Of a stretch of 64,000 nt of DNA, positions 19,867-28,484 are shown piece by piece; positions within the stretch are counted from its first letter, which is position 1, and each line of letters starts with the position of its first letter. Position numbers and translations under genes: made by a program. The notes under the pieces are model-generated. The model saw nothing but the letters and a program-made list of their open reading frames with translations. It did not search any database and had not been told where the DNA came from. Source of the stretch: Brevibacillus brevis NBRC 100599 (GTDB taxonomy: Bacteria; Bacillota; Bacilli; Brevibacillales; Brevibacillaceae); the NCBI RefSeq assembly GCF_000010165.1, contig NC_012491.1:5093001-5157000 (forward strand), in the 5' to 3' direction.

Positions 19867-21009
19867 TTACGTATTTTCAAACGTTTTCACAACTGTCTGA
19901 CACAAAATCGCCACACCCTTTTCCAATGCCGAGCGGTCAAAATGCATCAGCGGATGATGCAGCCCTGGTACCAAATCACATCCGAGAGCCAGCATCGTCG
20001 CCTTGATATGAGGACGCTCCACCGTATAGTAGTGGAAATCCTCCGCTCCCGGACTGACAGGCGCCGCTCGCAAATTTTCTTGACCGAGCACATCTATAAT
20101 CGCCTGCTCCATAAATGCCTTCGCTTGCTCATCGACCTCTGCCGCTACCATGCGCGACCCGGCCTCTACCTCTATGCGTGCCTGAAAAGACATCGCGACT
20201 CCGTCGATCATTTGACGAACTCGATTCACCAGGTCATCCATCGCCTGATTCGTCTGCGCTCGCAGATCGAGGGCAAAACGTGCTTTGTCCGGAATAATGT
20301 TGTAGCTCTCTCCCCCGGCTTGCAGCATCGTCATTTTGACGGTGGTAGGCACCATCGGATTGATATGTACTTGACCGAGCCCTGAAATAATCGCTCCCGC
20401 TACTTCAATCGCATTGATCCCGAGATGTGGTCTCGCTCCGTGCGCAGCGACTCCTGTGATTTCCCCGTAGAGAAACATGGCTGCACCGTTGTAGATAGCG
20501 GGTCCTGCGGTTCCATTTGCCATCTCCTGAATCGGTCTTAAGTGAACACCGTACAAATAATCGATGTCATCGACGACACCCTTCTCCACCAGCTTCAATG
20601 CTCCCGTTCCTTTTTCTTCTGCTGGTTGGAACAAAATTTTTAACGTTCCCGGCGGTTGATATCCAGCGGCAACTAATGCTTCTACCGTTTCCACGATCAA
20701 CGTCATATGAGCATCATGGCCGCAGGAATGATTCGCACGCCACTCACCGTTCACTTCCTGCCACAGAGCATCGATATCTGTGCGCAAGCCAACAACTGGC
20801 TTCCCTTCGCCCCATTCAGCCACTAAACCTGTACAATCGTCAAAAGTCGTAACACGCAGTCCCAAGGCACGCATGCGCTCCGCCAAATAACGAGTCGTTT
20901 CTACTTCCTTCCAGCTAATCTCCGGATTTTCATGCAGATGACGGAATGTTTCGGCAATAGCATCTTTACGTGCGGCAACAGTCTGTTGTAACGACATAAC
21001 AGTAGACAT
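19867..21009 (-). CDS. M20-family amidohydrolase (AmhX/IAA-amino acid hydrolase type)
   Basis: Zinc-dependent N-acyl-amino acid amidohydrolase, about 380 residues. The catalytic domain has the metal ligands HSCGHDAH (about residue 100), FQPAEEKG and the C-terminal VSPGAEDFHYY; a dimerisation lid lies in the middle (GVAAHGARPHLGINAIE). The ATG at 21009 has GAGGAGG 8 nt upstream; a TTG directly before it is less likely. Monocistronic. The substrate is not determinable; the motif YGVHLRPIQE reminded me of AmhX. Confidence 0.85.
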   Translation of the reverse strand: MSTVMSLQQTVAARKDAIAETFRHLHENPEISWKEVETTRYLAERMRALGLRVTTFDDCTGLVAEWGEGKPVVGLRTDIDALWQEVNGEWRANHSCGHDAHMTLIVETVEALVAAGYQPPGTLKILFQPAEEKGTGALKLVEKGVVDDIDYLYGVHLRPIQEMANGTAGPAIYNGAAMFLYGEITGVAAHGARPHLGINAIEVAGAIISGLGQVHINPMVPTTVKMTMLQAGGESYNIIPDKARFALDLRAQTNQAMDDLVNRVRQMIDGVAMSFQARIEVEAGSRMVAAEVDEQAKAFMEQAIIDVLGQENLRAAPVSPGAEDFHYYTVERPHIKATMLALGCDLVPGLHHPLMHFDRSALEKGVAILCQTVVKTFENT

Positions 21010-21067
21010 CAAAGCGCCTCCTCGAAAACCGTTTCTTCCTATTATATCACAATGCCCATTGGACAGT

Positions 21068-21415
21068 TCACCGACAGGTCAGTCGCAAAATGGCATCAAG
21101 CTTCAATTGGTCGCGCAATGGCCCTGCTATGTGCACCTTTTCTTTGGCTAGAACATAGACGAGCTCATCACCGCCAAACAGCATCTGCATTTGTTTCTCC
21201 GCTCCCCTGATAATCAGATCGGCAGGCTGCTCTTCTGTCCATACATCCCAGGATGCAACGCCTTTTGCTATCGTCAATTGCCACTGTGATGGTGAATCAT
21301 CCACTACAATTCTGATGCTGCGCTCCCATCCTGCTGTAATGAATTGCAGGTGTGCTTTTCCTTGCAGTCTTTCACCCAGTTCAAAAAGCAGTCTGCCCAT
21401 TCCGATCATCTGCAC
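21068..21415 (-). CDS. SCP2 sterol-binding-domain-like protein
   Basis: Small 115-residue protein with the SCP2-like pattern: N-terminal helix (LLFELGERLQGKAHLQFITAG), beta strands (SIRIVVDD, WQLTIAKG) and the family-typical PADLIIRGAEKQMQMLFGG followed by VHIAGPLRDQLKLDAIL. Such proteins bind lipids or act as subunits of larger assemblies. Start is GTG at 21415 with GAGGGG upstream, or ATG at 21409. No operon partner. Confidence 0.72.
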   Translation of the reverse strand: MQMIGMGRLLFELGERLQGKAHLQFITAGWERSIRIVVDDSPSQWQLTIAKGVASWDVWTEEQPADLIIRGAEKQMQMLFGGDELVYVLAKEKVHIAGPLRDQLKLDAILRLTCR

Positions 21416-21563
21416 GCCACCCCTCTCTTCTCAATTGGGTTCGTGGCCTGTTTGGTCGAATCCTTTGGCGAGGCGTGAGAGTCACTGTCGGCTGTTGTCA
21501 GGGGAGACATCTTTTTCTCGACATTGTAAGAAAGGAAAGGCCGTTTGAGTCAACATAGTGGAG

Positions 21564-21775
21564 GAGAAGAAAAAGCACAGTTCTCTTCGACTCTGACACG
21601 CCCGCAAGGGGGATTCACTGTACGTCTCCACTGCAAAAAGAGGACCGTCGAGCCAAAGCCACCCTACGGGCGGACGTTTCTCAAGGAAGAAGTGTTCGAC
21701 AAGCGTGGTCCTCTTTTAGCAGTTCCGACTGAGTAGGCGTTGTCAAGGTCTGCGAGCCCTGTGCTTTTTCTTCTC
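21564..21775. ncRNA. Candidate structured RNA or inverted-repeat element (unassigned)
   Basis: A 212-bp block whose ends are a perfect 17-bp inverted repeat (21564-21580 with 21759-21775). Nested inside are 21594-21602 with 21736-21745 (one bulge), 21630-21646 with 21707-21723 (16 of 17 pairs), and 21647-21651 with 21696-21700. The last encloses two hairpins (21659-21673 and 21675-21694), giving a rod with a terminal three-way junction. No known class (RNase P, tmRNA, SRP, SAM, T-box) fits by eye; 6S RNA is the nearest in size but the tip is unusual. G-U pairs slightly favour the plus strand. No clear promoter. A MITE-like element is an alternative. Confidence 0.55.
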
Positions 21776-21830
21776 ACCAGCTTTGTTGGTTCATCGGTAC
21801 CTTCTAAACCGTAAAGAAGATCATCCACAC

Positions 21831-21858
21831 AAAAAAGCATCCGCTTAATGCAGATGCT
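21831..21858 (-). terminator. Terminator of the VOC gene
   Basis: AGCATCtGC pairs with GCgGATGCT on the minus strand and a run of T follows, about 11 nt after the stop of the VOC gene. Confidence 0.8.
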
Positions 21859-21869
21859 TTTCGCAAATA

Positions 21870-22262
21870 CTACTCATCAAACTCGTCTTTATCGAGTCGC
21901 ACCTCAAGGTGGTGACCATCGGGTGTCTCAAAATACAAATTATAGCTGGTAGGCTGTGTAATAGGGCCACGATAGCAAATATTCTCTGCCTCCAGCTTAT
22001 CAACCAGATAGTCCAGCTCAGCACGGCTTTGCACAGAGAAGGCAAGATGATCGACTTGCCCTACGCCGCCTTTCCCAGCTTCCCCGCCATGAGGATGAAG
22101 ACCGATCCGTGTGTATGTGCCAATTTGAAAGTAGACAGGTGCTCCTTCCGTCATATTCTCTTCCGGGATAGGGACTTCCAAAATGTCCTTAAAAAAACGA
22201 GCTACCTTCACAACATCACTACAATTCAATGCGATGTGGTGAACGGCTTTCAAATGAAACAT
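21870..22262 (-). CDS. VOC-family (glyoxalase/dioxygenase fold) protein
   Basis: A 130-residue vicinal-oxygen-chelate protein. Two beta-alpha-beta-beta-beta modules: the first starts AVHHIALNCSDVVKVARFFKDIL, the second VDHLAFSVQSRAELDYLVDKL, ending in YFETPDGHHLEVRL. His9/10 in the first module, His72 (VDHLAF) and the final Glu are the usual metal ligand positions. GGGAGG precedes the ATG. Substrate unknown. Confidence 0.85.
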   Translation of the reverse strand: MFHLKAVHHIALNCSDVVKVARFFKDILEVPIPEENMTEGAPVYFQIGTYTRIGLHPHGGEAGKGGVGQVDHLAFSVQSRAELDYLVDKLEAENICYRGPITQPTSYNLYFETPDGHHLEVRLDKDEFDE

Positions 22263-22284
22263 TCACACTGCCTCCCACGTCAAC

Positions 22285-22725
22285 TCAGGTCATGCGCTCT
22301 TGTGCGACATTAGCTTTTCTTTTATTGTACTGCTTCAATCGCTCGCTTAACCGTCTCAAACGAATCATCAATGCTTCCCGCCAATCGTCATCCTGCAACT
22401 CCTTGGCGATCCCGAGCAGATCCAGCGAAATATCGATCTGCTGCTTTAACACTTCGGCGAAGCTGGCTGCTTCATCCGTCATGGTACAATTCTCAAACAA
22501 CTCGGATGTATTGTCAACACTCACAAAATCAGCAAAATCCACTTCTGGAGCCTGATCTCCCTGAGCATATTCTACTAAAATTTCGTATTCTCCCTCAATA
22601 CCAGGATGAACCTCAATTCTGTCACATACAGGACAAAACATGATCGGGACATTGTGTACAAGCGTTTTATAATGACGGACTGAGCCTACGGAACCTACCA
22701 TTCCAGCACCACAACAAAAACTCAT
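22285..22725 (-). CDS. Hypothetical protein with CC and CPVC zinc-ribbon-like motif
   Basis: A 146-residue protein beginning MSFCCGAGMVGSVGSVRHY, followed by NVPIMFCPVCDRIEVHP, so four cysteines could form a zinc ribbon. The acidic middle (EVDFADFVSVD) is followed by a helical C-terminus (LRRLSERLKQYNKRK). GGGAGGGAG lies 7 nt before the ATG at 22725; the frame is open to 22749. Immediately upstream of the VOC gene (22 nt), probably co-transcribed. Function unknown. Confidence 0.72.
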   Translation of the reverse strand: MSFCCGAGMVGSVGSVRHYKTLVHNVPIMFCPVCDRIEVHPGIEGEYEILVEYAQGDQAPEVDFADFVSVDNTSELFENCTMTDEAASFAEVLKQQIDISLDLLGIAKELQDDDWREALMIRLRRLSERLKQYNKRKANVAQERMT

Positions 22726-22956
22726 ATAGTCTCCCTCCCTATTCACCAAATGAACACGTCCATGTCCGTTTTTTGGTCGAAACTTTTGTCTGTATCCGCA
22801 TTGTAGCTTATATGCCCACTAACACTCCACCCGCAAATGCTACCAATAAATAAATCGAAGTAAGATTTGGTTTATCCATTTTACTCGATTTGCTTAGATT
22901 CATGCAACATTTTCTGATTAGTATGAATATTTCCCCTCATTTGCCTAAATCCATCA

Positions 22957-22984
22957 TAAAAGCTAGTCTTAATCTATCCGATAA
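22957..22984 (+). promoter_or_regulatory. SigD (motility) type promoter
   Basis: TAAA at 22957-22960 and TCCGATAA at 22977-22984, 16 bp apart, match the SigD pattern (TAAA, 14-16 bp, GCCGATAT). Lies 47 bp before the chemoreceptor gene, a typical SigD target. Confidence 0.65.
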
Positions 22985-23031
22985 TAAGGAATAATAATCA
23001 TTTTAGTAAAATTCAAAAGGAGAGCGGTTTC

Positions 23032-25086
23032 ATGCTTCGTTTCAAAAGTCTTCGTGCTCGAACCCTGACCATTACCCTGCCTGTCATTATCTTGACACTT
23101 TTGCTTGTCGTGGGCATCGGTTTCTGGTTCTCTGTCGACCAACTGAATCGGGAAATTGAAGACAAACTCAATAATCAGCTAGATATGGTCGGCAGTAATG
23201 TAGAAAAGCAATTGGAAGCCCATAGCAAGGTAACATTGAGTATGGCTCGCTTTATTGAAATCGGTCCTATTACAAATTCGCTGGAGCAGTTAAATTCCCT
23301 GCTGTCCAAGACTGTTCTCATTAATGATACGACGGTTGGAATGGGAATTTTCATGGAACCTTACGCTTTAGACCCGAACAAGAAACTCGTTGCTACTTAC
23401 GGGGCTAAGACAGACGGGAAGGTTAACATTACAGGTGAGTACAGCAGTGATTCTTATAACTATCCAAATCAAGACTGGTACAAGGTCGGTATTTCAACCA
23501 AGAAGGAAACCGATTATTCCGAGCCGTACTTTGACGAGGTTTCCAAGGTCTCCATGGTGACGGTAGTCGCGCCTTTTTACACGCCGGATAAAAAGCTTCT
23601 GGGTGTGGCCACAGACGATATTACACTCACTGACGTGGAAAAACTCGTCTCCAGTACAAAAGTAGGCGAAACAGGCTGGGCCTTTTTGGTGGATCAAAAA
23701 GGGAGATACCTCGCCCATCCTCAAGCAGACAAGCTCATGAATCATTCCGTTCAATCTGACGAGAATGCCTCCTTGGCAGCAATCGGTCCTTCTCTTCTAG
23801 AAGAGAAATCAGGAATGAAGACGTTTACCGATGAAAACGGCACCAATCGTGTTTATTTTCAAGAGCTCGGAGATACAAACTGGACAATCGCTCTCGTGAT
23901 GCCAGAAAAAGAAATTGCCGATCCACTCTATGACTTGTTCTTTCAGCTTTGTACGGTGAGTCTGATCGGTCTGTTGATCATGATTGCTGTCATTTATTAC
24001 TTCAGCAAATACTTGACCAAACAAATCGATCGCGCCAACCAGCTGGCGCATGGCCTCTCCAATGGCGATTTTACCGCTTCCATGGATATTCAGACAGCCG
24101 ATGAGATGGGGGTTATGGCAAACCGCTTCAACTCCATGACGGCAACCCTGCGCGAAACGCTAGGTCAAGTCAGCTTCAACGCACAACAGGTTGCTGCTAC
24201 GTCTGAACAATTGATGGCAAGTGCGGAACAGACGAGCAAAGCAACAGAGCAGATCGCTCAATCCGTTCAAGAAATTGCCTACGGTACGGAGCAGCAAGTG
24301 GACGCGACCGTTCAAGGCTATGAGGTTATCAACGAGATTGCCGTCCACATCGAAACGATGGAAAAAGGCATTGAGGATGTAAATCTCTCTACACAAGAAG
24401 CGAACCGCCAAGCCACAGATGGCAATCAGATGGCAACCAAAACGGTCGAGCACATGGATGTGATCCATAGCCAGATGGCCAAGACCTCCACCATTGTCAA
24501 TTCGCTAGGCCAACGCTCCCAAGAGATTGGAGAAATGATCTCACTCATCACGACGATCGCCAATCAAACCAACCTCCTCGCTCTGAACGCCGCTATTGAA
24601 GCAGCGCGCGCCGGAGAACAAGGACGAGGCTTTGCGGTTGTAGCCGACGAGGTGCGCAAGCTGGCGGAGCAGTCGAGCTCAGCCGCCGAGCAGGTCAGTC
24701 ACATCGTCACGGTGATTCAGCAGGACACAGGCTCAGCAATTGCGGCAATGAATCATGGCGCTACTATTTTGGGAGAAGGCATGACTCTCGTTCGCTCAAC
24801 AGGAAATGCATTTGAGCAAATTACGGGCTCCACGTCGGAGTTGCTTGTCCGCATGAATGAAGTGACAACGGAAATGAGCAAGATCAGTCAGCAAATGCAG
24901 TCGATTGTATCCGCCATTACACATATTACACAAATCGCAGAGCAATCAGCCGGTAACTCTCAAACCGTTGCAGCAGCAGCGGAAGAGCAAACCGCTTCCA
25001 TGGAGGAAATCTCTTCGGCTGCAACGATGCTCGCGAAAATGGCAGAAGAGCTTAATGATGCAGTACGAACATTCAAGTTGGAGTAG
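23032..25086 (+). CDS. Methyl-accepting chemotaxis protein with Cache sensor
   Basis: Transmembrane chemoreceptor of 684 residues: helix 1 (about 12-32), extracellular double-Cache domain (about 38-295; contains PYFDEVSKVSMVTVVAPFYTP and GWAFLVDQKGRYLAHPQ), helix 2 (about 305-325), HAMP (about 327-380), and a long coiled-coil signalling domain. The conserved hairpin tip (IANQTNLLALNAAIEAARAG, then GRGFAVVADEVRKLAEQ) binds CheA/CheW. GGAGAGCGG precedes the ATG. A SigD-type promoter and its own terminator indicate a stand-alone unit. The ligand is probably a small organic molecule, unidentified. Confidence 0.95.
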   Translation: MLRFKSLRARTLTITLPVIILTLLLVVGIGFWFSVDQLNREIEDKLNNQLDMVGSNVEKQLEAHSKVTLSMARFIEIGPITNSLEQLNSLLSKTVLINDTTVGMGIFMEPYALDPNKKLVATYGAKTDGKVNITGEYSSDSYNYPNQDWYKVGISTKKETDYSEPYFDEVSKVSMVTVVAPFYTPDKKLLGVATDDITLTDVEKLVSSTKVGETGWAFLVDQKGRYLAHPQADKLMNHSVQSDENASLAAIGPSLLEEKSGMKTFTDENGTNRVYFQELGDTNWTIALVMPEKEIADPLYDLFFQLCTVSLIGLLIMIAVIYYFSKYLTKQIDRANQLAHGLSNGDFTASMDIQTADEMGVMANRFNSMTATLRETLGQVSFNAQQVAATSEQLMASAEQTSKATEQIAQSVQEIAYGTEQQVDATVQGYEVINEIAVHIETMEKGIEDVNLSTQEANRQATDGNQMATKTVEHMDVIHSQMAKTSTIVNSLGQRSQEIGEMISLITTIANQTNLLALNAAIEAARAGEQGRGFAVVADEVRKLAEQSSSAAEQVSHIVTVIQQDTGSAIAAMNHGATILGEGMTLVRSTGNAFEQITGSTSELLVRMNEVTTEMSKISQQMQSIVSAITHITQIAEQSAGNSQTVAAAAEEQTASMEEISSAATMLAKMAEELNDAVRTFKLE

Positions 25087-25106
25087 TTCGTCCATAACAC
25101 AAAGAA

Positions 25107-25136
25107 AAGCCGGAGCACAAAAGCCCCGGCTTTTTT
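25107..25136. terminator. Terminator between chemoreceptor and gcvH
   Basis: AAGCCGGaGC/GCCCCGGCTT-type hairpin followed by six T on the plus strand. Sits between convergent genes and has A-rich sequence on the other side, so may serve both. Confidence 0.8.
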
Positions 25137-25141
25137 GTTTC

Positions 25142-25522
25142 CTATTCTTTTACCATCGCTTCGTATTTGTCTGCATCCATCAGCTTGTCCAACTCAGCTG
25201 TATCAGACAATTCGACGACGATCATCCATGCTTGCTCGTATGGCGAAGAGTTAACCAGTTCAGGTGCGTCTTCCAGTTCGCCATTTACTTCTACTACTTT
25301 ACCAGTTACAGGAGCGTACAGTTCAGAAACGGTTTTTACCGATTCCACGCTGCCAAACGGCTCATCCTGTTGGATTGTCGCGCCTACCTCAGGCAACTCG
25401 ACAAACACGATGTCACCCAGCTCTGCTTGAGCAAAAGAAGTGATTCCGATGTACGCCTTGTTTCCTTCTACTCGCACCCACTCATGCTCTTCACTGTAAC
25501 GTAGATTTTTCGGGAATTCCAT
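25142..25522 (-). CDS. gcvH: Glycine cleavage system H protein
   Basis: Lipoyl carrier of the glycine cleavage complex, 126 residues. The lipoylated lysine is Lys63 in [18 protein letters not shown]. In Bacilli GcvH also relays lipoyl groups during lipoate biosynthesis. GAGGAGG precedes the ATG. Other gcv genes are absent here. An arsC/Spx-like gene lies 1.7 kb upstream, reminiscent of the B. subtilis yusI-gcvH neighbourhood. Confidence 0.97.
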   Translation of the reverse strand: MEFPKNLRYSEEHEWVRVEGNKAYIGITSFAQAELGDIVFVELPEVGATIQQDEPFGSVESVKTVSELYAPVTGKVVEVNGELEDAPELVNSSPYEQAWMIVVELSDTAELDKLMDADKYEAMVKE

Positions 25523-25581
25523 CGTTTACATATCCTCCTATCGGGTACAATCCATTACACATACATAATTAGACGAACATT

Positions 25582-26034
25582 CTAGGATTCCTCTTTGATC
25601 CCCAAAATTCTGAACAAGCGTTTTTTTACCAGTTGAAGACCCTTCTCTCCTGCCTGAAAATGACGTAACTGAAGAGCCTCGTCAAACAAATAAAAAGCGG
25701 GGACGTATTCATTCTGGAATGTATCGGCTATCTTTCTATCATTATCGATTGCAATAGGGTGTGTCAAATGTTGTTCTGCAATCGCCTTCTTGATCATCTC
25801 GATATCTGTATCTTTTTCCGAATGAGGCGTATGAATTCCAATGACCTTCAAACCGTTAGCAGCGTATTGGTCTCGCCATTCATTTATGCTTGGCATCGAT
25901 TCCTTGCACATGTAACAACTGACGGACCAGATGTGCACCAAAACAGGATTTCCAGCCAAATCAGCTTTGGTTGCTTGCCCGTTGATCCACTCCGTAATCC
26001 CAGGAAAGTTAGGCATTTCTTCGCGCAAACGCAT
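25582..26034 (-). CDS. Thioredoxin-fold (TlpA/ResA-like) redoxin
   Basis: A 150-residue redoxin with active site SCYMCKESMP (CxxC, about residues 40-43), preceded by PVLVHIWSV and followed by NEWRDQYAANGLKVIGIHTPHSE, the usual TlpA/AhpC-TSA layout, and the cis-Pro region near EYVPAFYLFDE. There is no signal peptide or anchor, so it is probably cytosolic, unlike ResA. GAGGGGATGAG upstream. Sits between an aminotransferase gene and gcvH. Confidence 0.82.
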   Translation of the reverse strand: MRLREEMPNFPGITEWINGQATKADLAGNPVLVHIWSVSCYMCKESMPSINEWRDQYAANGLKVIGIHTPHSEKDTDIEMIKKAIAEQHLTHPIAIDNDRKIADTFQNEYVPAFYLFDEALQLRHFQAGEKGLQLVKKRLFRILGIKEES

Positions 26035-26067
26035 GAAAGCTCATCCCCTCTTTTTTGACTTCAACCG

Positions 26068-27258
26068 TTACACACTTGTTTTCATGCGAAGAATCCCGGA
26101 TTGATCAATGGCAGCCACCGCTTCTAACAGGATCTCAGGAGGTTGGACGAGAGCAATTCGTACATATCCTTCTCCTTCTTCACCGAAGGCACTTCCCGGA
26201 ACGACCACGACTCCGGCTTGCTCCAGTAAAGCGAAGGCAAACTCTCGTGACGTCCAGCCGTTCGGTACAGCTGCCCAGACGAACATGGTCGCCTTGGGAG
26301 ATGGAATACTCCATCCTGCCTTTGCCAATGCCCCCAGCAGCACATCACGCCGTTCCTGGTAAACGGGCGCGACTGTGTTTTCCCCACCCGATTCCCGATC
26401 CTTTCGCAAAGCCTCAATGGCCATTTGCTGTACAGGCAAAAAGACGCCGTAATCGATATTCGATTTTACGATCGCAAGCGGCTTGATGATGTCTGCATTC
26501 CCTACAACGTAAGCAATCCGGCAGCCTGCCATGTTGAAGCTCTTGGAAAACGAATTAAATTCAATTCCCACTTCTTTCGCTCCCGGCACTTGCAGAAAGC
26601 TCGGCGCTTGGTAGCCGTCAAACACCATCTCCGAATAGGCCAAATCATGAACCACGATAATGTCAAAACGCTTGGCAAAAGCCACGACCTCTTCAAAAAA
26701 GGCAAGGGTAGCGACCGCGGAAACCGGATTATTCGGATAGTTCAGAATCATAAACGTTGCACGAGCCGCAATCTCCTCTGGAATGTCTGTCAGCTTTGGC
26801 AAAAATTCATTTTCTGCCCGCAAAGGCATCCGGTAAGGTACCGCTCCCGCCAAGTGAAGACTGCCTTCGTAGATCGGATACCCAGGATCAGGTACGAGAA
26901 CGATATCTCCAGGATCGGTCCATGCCAAAGCAAAGTGAGCCAAACCATCCTGTGAACCCATCAAGGAATGAACCTCCCCATCCGGCGCCAGCTCCACCCC
27001 AAAACGATATTGATACCAGCGGGCGACCTCTTCTCGGAAGGCCGCCGTCCCCTCGCTCAACGGATAGCGAAAAGAGTTGGGTTGCCAGATAGCATGGATT
27101 AGCGTTTGCAGAAGCTTCTCGTCTGGCTGCTGATCAGGACTGCCGATGCTCAAGTCGTATACCGTTCTTGTTTTGGCAACTTCCCTTTTGCGAGCATCCA
27201 TTTCTGAAAAAATATCGGCGGAAAGATGGTTCAGTCTTTTGGAAGGTTGGCGCATCAT
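26068..27258 (-). CDS. PLP-dependent class I/II aminotransferase
   Basis: Fold-type I aminotransferase of about 396 residues. PLP-lysine motif FNSFSKSFNMAGCRIAY; other landmarks are MGSQDGLAHFALAWTDPGDIVLVPDPGYPIY and LNYPNNPVSAVA, matching the LL-diaminopimelate/alanine-type branch. The ATG at 27258 overlaps the ArsC-like stop (ATGA), with GGGAGGGAAGG upstream; the frame is open to 27273. It could supply the transamination missing from the mtn cluster, but that is only a possibility. Specificity unknown. Confidence 0.88.
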   Translation of the reverse strand: MMRQPSKRLNHLSADIFSEMDARKREVAKTRTVYDLSIGSPDQQPDEKLLQTLIHAIWQPNSFRYPLSEGTAAFREEVARWYQYRFGVELAPDGEVHSLMGSQDGLAHFALAWTDPGDIVLVPDPGYPIYEGSLHLAGAVPYRMPLRAENEFLPKLTDIPEEIAARATFMILNYPNNPVSAVATLAFFEEVVAFAKRFDIIVVHDLAYSEMVFDGYQAPSFLQVPGAKEVGIEFNSFSKSFNMAGCRIAYVVGNADIIKPLAIVKSNIDYGVFLPVQQMAIEALRKDRESGGENTVAPVYQERRDVLLGALAKAGWSIPSPKATMFVWAAVPNGWTSREFAFALLEQAGVVVVPGSAFGEEGEGYVRIALVQPPEILLEAVAAIDQSGILRMKTSV

Positions 27259-27620
27259 GCCTTCCCTCCCCAAGCCTTCTCCAGTTCTTCTTCTTTGAAC
27301 CCAAGGGTTACGGTGCGATCACTTGCGATAAGAGGCCGTTTGATCAGCTTGCCATTGGAAGCTAACAGCTCAAGCATTTCATCCTCTGACATCGTAGGAA
27401 GCTTGTCCTTCAAGCCCAGCTCGCGGTATTGGACACCACTCACATTGAAAAACTTGCGCAAATCGAGGCCGCTAGTCTGCCAAATTTGGCGTAGCTCTTC
27501 TTTGGACGGCGGTGCATCCACGATCGGAATTTCTTCGAAGCCAATATTTTGATCCGTGAGCCATTTTTTCGCTTTGCGGCATGTATCACATTTGTTGTAT
27601 AGATAGGCTTTCATCGTCAT
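27255..27620 (-). CDS. ArsC/Spx-family reductase-like protein (YusI type)
   Basis: About 121 residues with the N-terminal thioredoxin-like motif YNKCDTCRKAKKWL (CxxC), the conserved PIVDAPPSKEELRQIW, FNVSGVQYRELGLKDKL and the KRPLIASD motif typical of ArsC/YffB/Spx relatives. Probably not a true arsenate reductase; no ars genes are near. Several ATGs cluster at the start; the one at 27620 is best spaced from GCGAGG. Coupled to the aminotransferase by a 4-bp overlap. Confidence 0.85.
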   Translation of the reverse strand: MTMKAYLYNKCDTCRKAKKWLTDQNIGFEEIPIVDAPPSKEELRQIWQTSGLDLRKFFNVSGVQYRELGLKDKLPTMSEDEMLELLASNGKLIKRPLIASDRTVTLGFKEEELEKAWGGKA

Positions 27621-27743
27621 ACTCATTTCCTCGCTTTTGGTTTATGTCGTCGTTTCTTTCATTGTAAAAGAAGTACACCTAGCGGACAACGTTTACCGTA
27701 TTGTAAAACGTCACGCCAGATTCTGCAGTTTCCGGCACTTCAA

Positions 27744-28163
27744 TCAGCAAGTAATGATTAAGTATGGAATGATCTGCCCCTTCTCCAAATTCATACGTTT
27801 GATAATGGACGAGCATTTCCTCCATCCAGATTCTAATTCCCTCAATCTCCACCGAATCTGTTTCGCTCTGGGATGTTTTAGAACTTTTTTGTAGTTATGG
27901 TTGTCCGGATCTTTTTGCATTTGTAACAGTTCGGCTTCGTTATACTCGAGGCCTACACCCTTGTCGTCTGTCCAATCAAACGCTTCAACAACGGCGTCAC
28001 GGTCCACCAACTTCTGACTCGCTTGTGTAGAAATAACCGTCGTTTCAAGTGCTGCTTTTTTCGTATTCATATTTCCGATCTGCTTTGCCCCGATTTCGTA
28101 AATCCCCCACATGCAACCGATTAGCACCATCGCTACCCATAAAGAATGCAACCAGACTCGCAT
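27744..28163 (-). CDS. Hypothetical membrane-anchored protein
   Basis: A 139-residue protein with an N-terminal hydrophobic helix (WLHSLWVAMVLIGCMWGIYEIGA) and a hydrophilic extracytoplasmic part rich in charged residues (VEAFDWTDDKGVGLEYNEAELLQMQKDPDNHNYKK). GAGGAGGCAG precedes the ATG. The last residues (GQIIPYLIITC) look unlike the rest, so a late frameshift is possible. No family recognised. Confidence 0.6.
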   Translation of the reverse strand: MRVWLHSLWVAMVLIGCMWGIYEIGAKQIGNMNTKKAALETTVISTQASQKLVDRDAVVEAFDWTDDKGVGLEYNEAELLQMQKDPDNHNYKKVLKHPRAKQIRWRLRELESGWRKCSSIIKRMNLEKGQIIPYLIITC

Positions 28164-28195
28164 ACGTCTGCCTCCTCACGTATTCACCGTGCTAA

Positions 28196-28232
28196 ACAAA
28201 AACGACAGCCATCACGTTCTTCTGGCTGTCGT
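28196..28232 (-). terminator. Intrinsic terminator
   Basis: ACGACAGCCA pairs with TGGCTGTCGT around an 11-nt loop; T-rich sequence follows on the minus strand. Ends the 63-codon gene. Confidence 0.8.
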
Positions 28233-28246
28233 TCATAAGTAAGCTG

Positions 28247-28438
28247 CTATTGCGGCAAGTTGCTTTCATTGCTCCTGCGATCCGCAGTCTCTTCTTCATT
28301 GGTCTGAACATCAGGATTTACCTGCCACATTTGCGAAAGCGGCGAGAAGGGCACCCCTAGTTGCTTGACATCCTGGTCTTCCACGGCCTCAGCCAGTGTC
28401 CCGGTTAAAGGCATGGTGTACTCGATGTGCTCATCCAT
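28247..28438 (-). CDS. Small acidic hypothetical protein, 63 aa
   Basis: Begins MDEHIEYTMPLTGTLAEA; acidic and polar throughout with no membrane segment. GAAGGAGGATGGCAG gives a good ribosome site, and a terminator follows the stop. It resembles short sporulation-time proteins in composition, but nothing specific supports that. Confidence 0.6.
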   Translation of the reverse strand: MDEHIEYTMPLTGTLAEAVEDQDVKQLGVPFSPLSQMWQVNPDVQTNEEETADRRSNESNLPQ

Positions 28439-28484
28439 CTGCCATCCTCCTTCACATGTCCTAGTGTGAGGAGTTTGCAGGTCA

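Noticed and set aside
21545-21736. 63-codon frame across the structured element
   Set aside because: It runs through several base-paired arms, has no protein-like pattern, and the nested helices explain the sequence better.
26068-27258. Aminotransferase as MtnE of methionine salvage
   Set aside because: No SAM riboswitch and no physical link to the mtn genes; specificity cannot be read from the sequence.
27255-27620. True arsenate reductase of an ars operon
   Set aside because: No arsB, arsR or acr3 nearby; the sequence fits the YusI/Spx-like branch.
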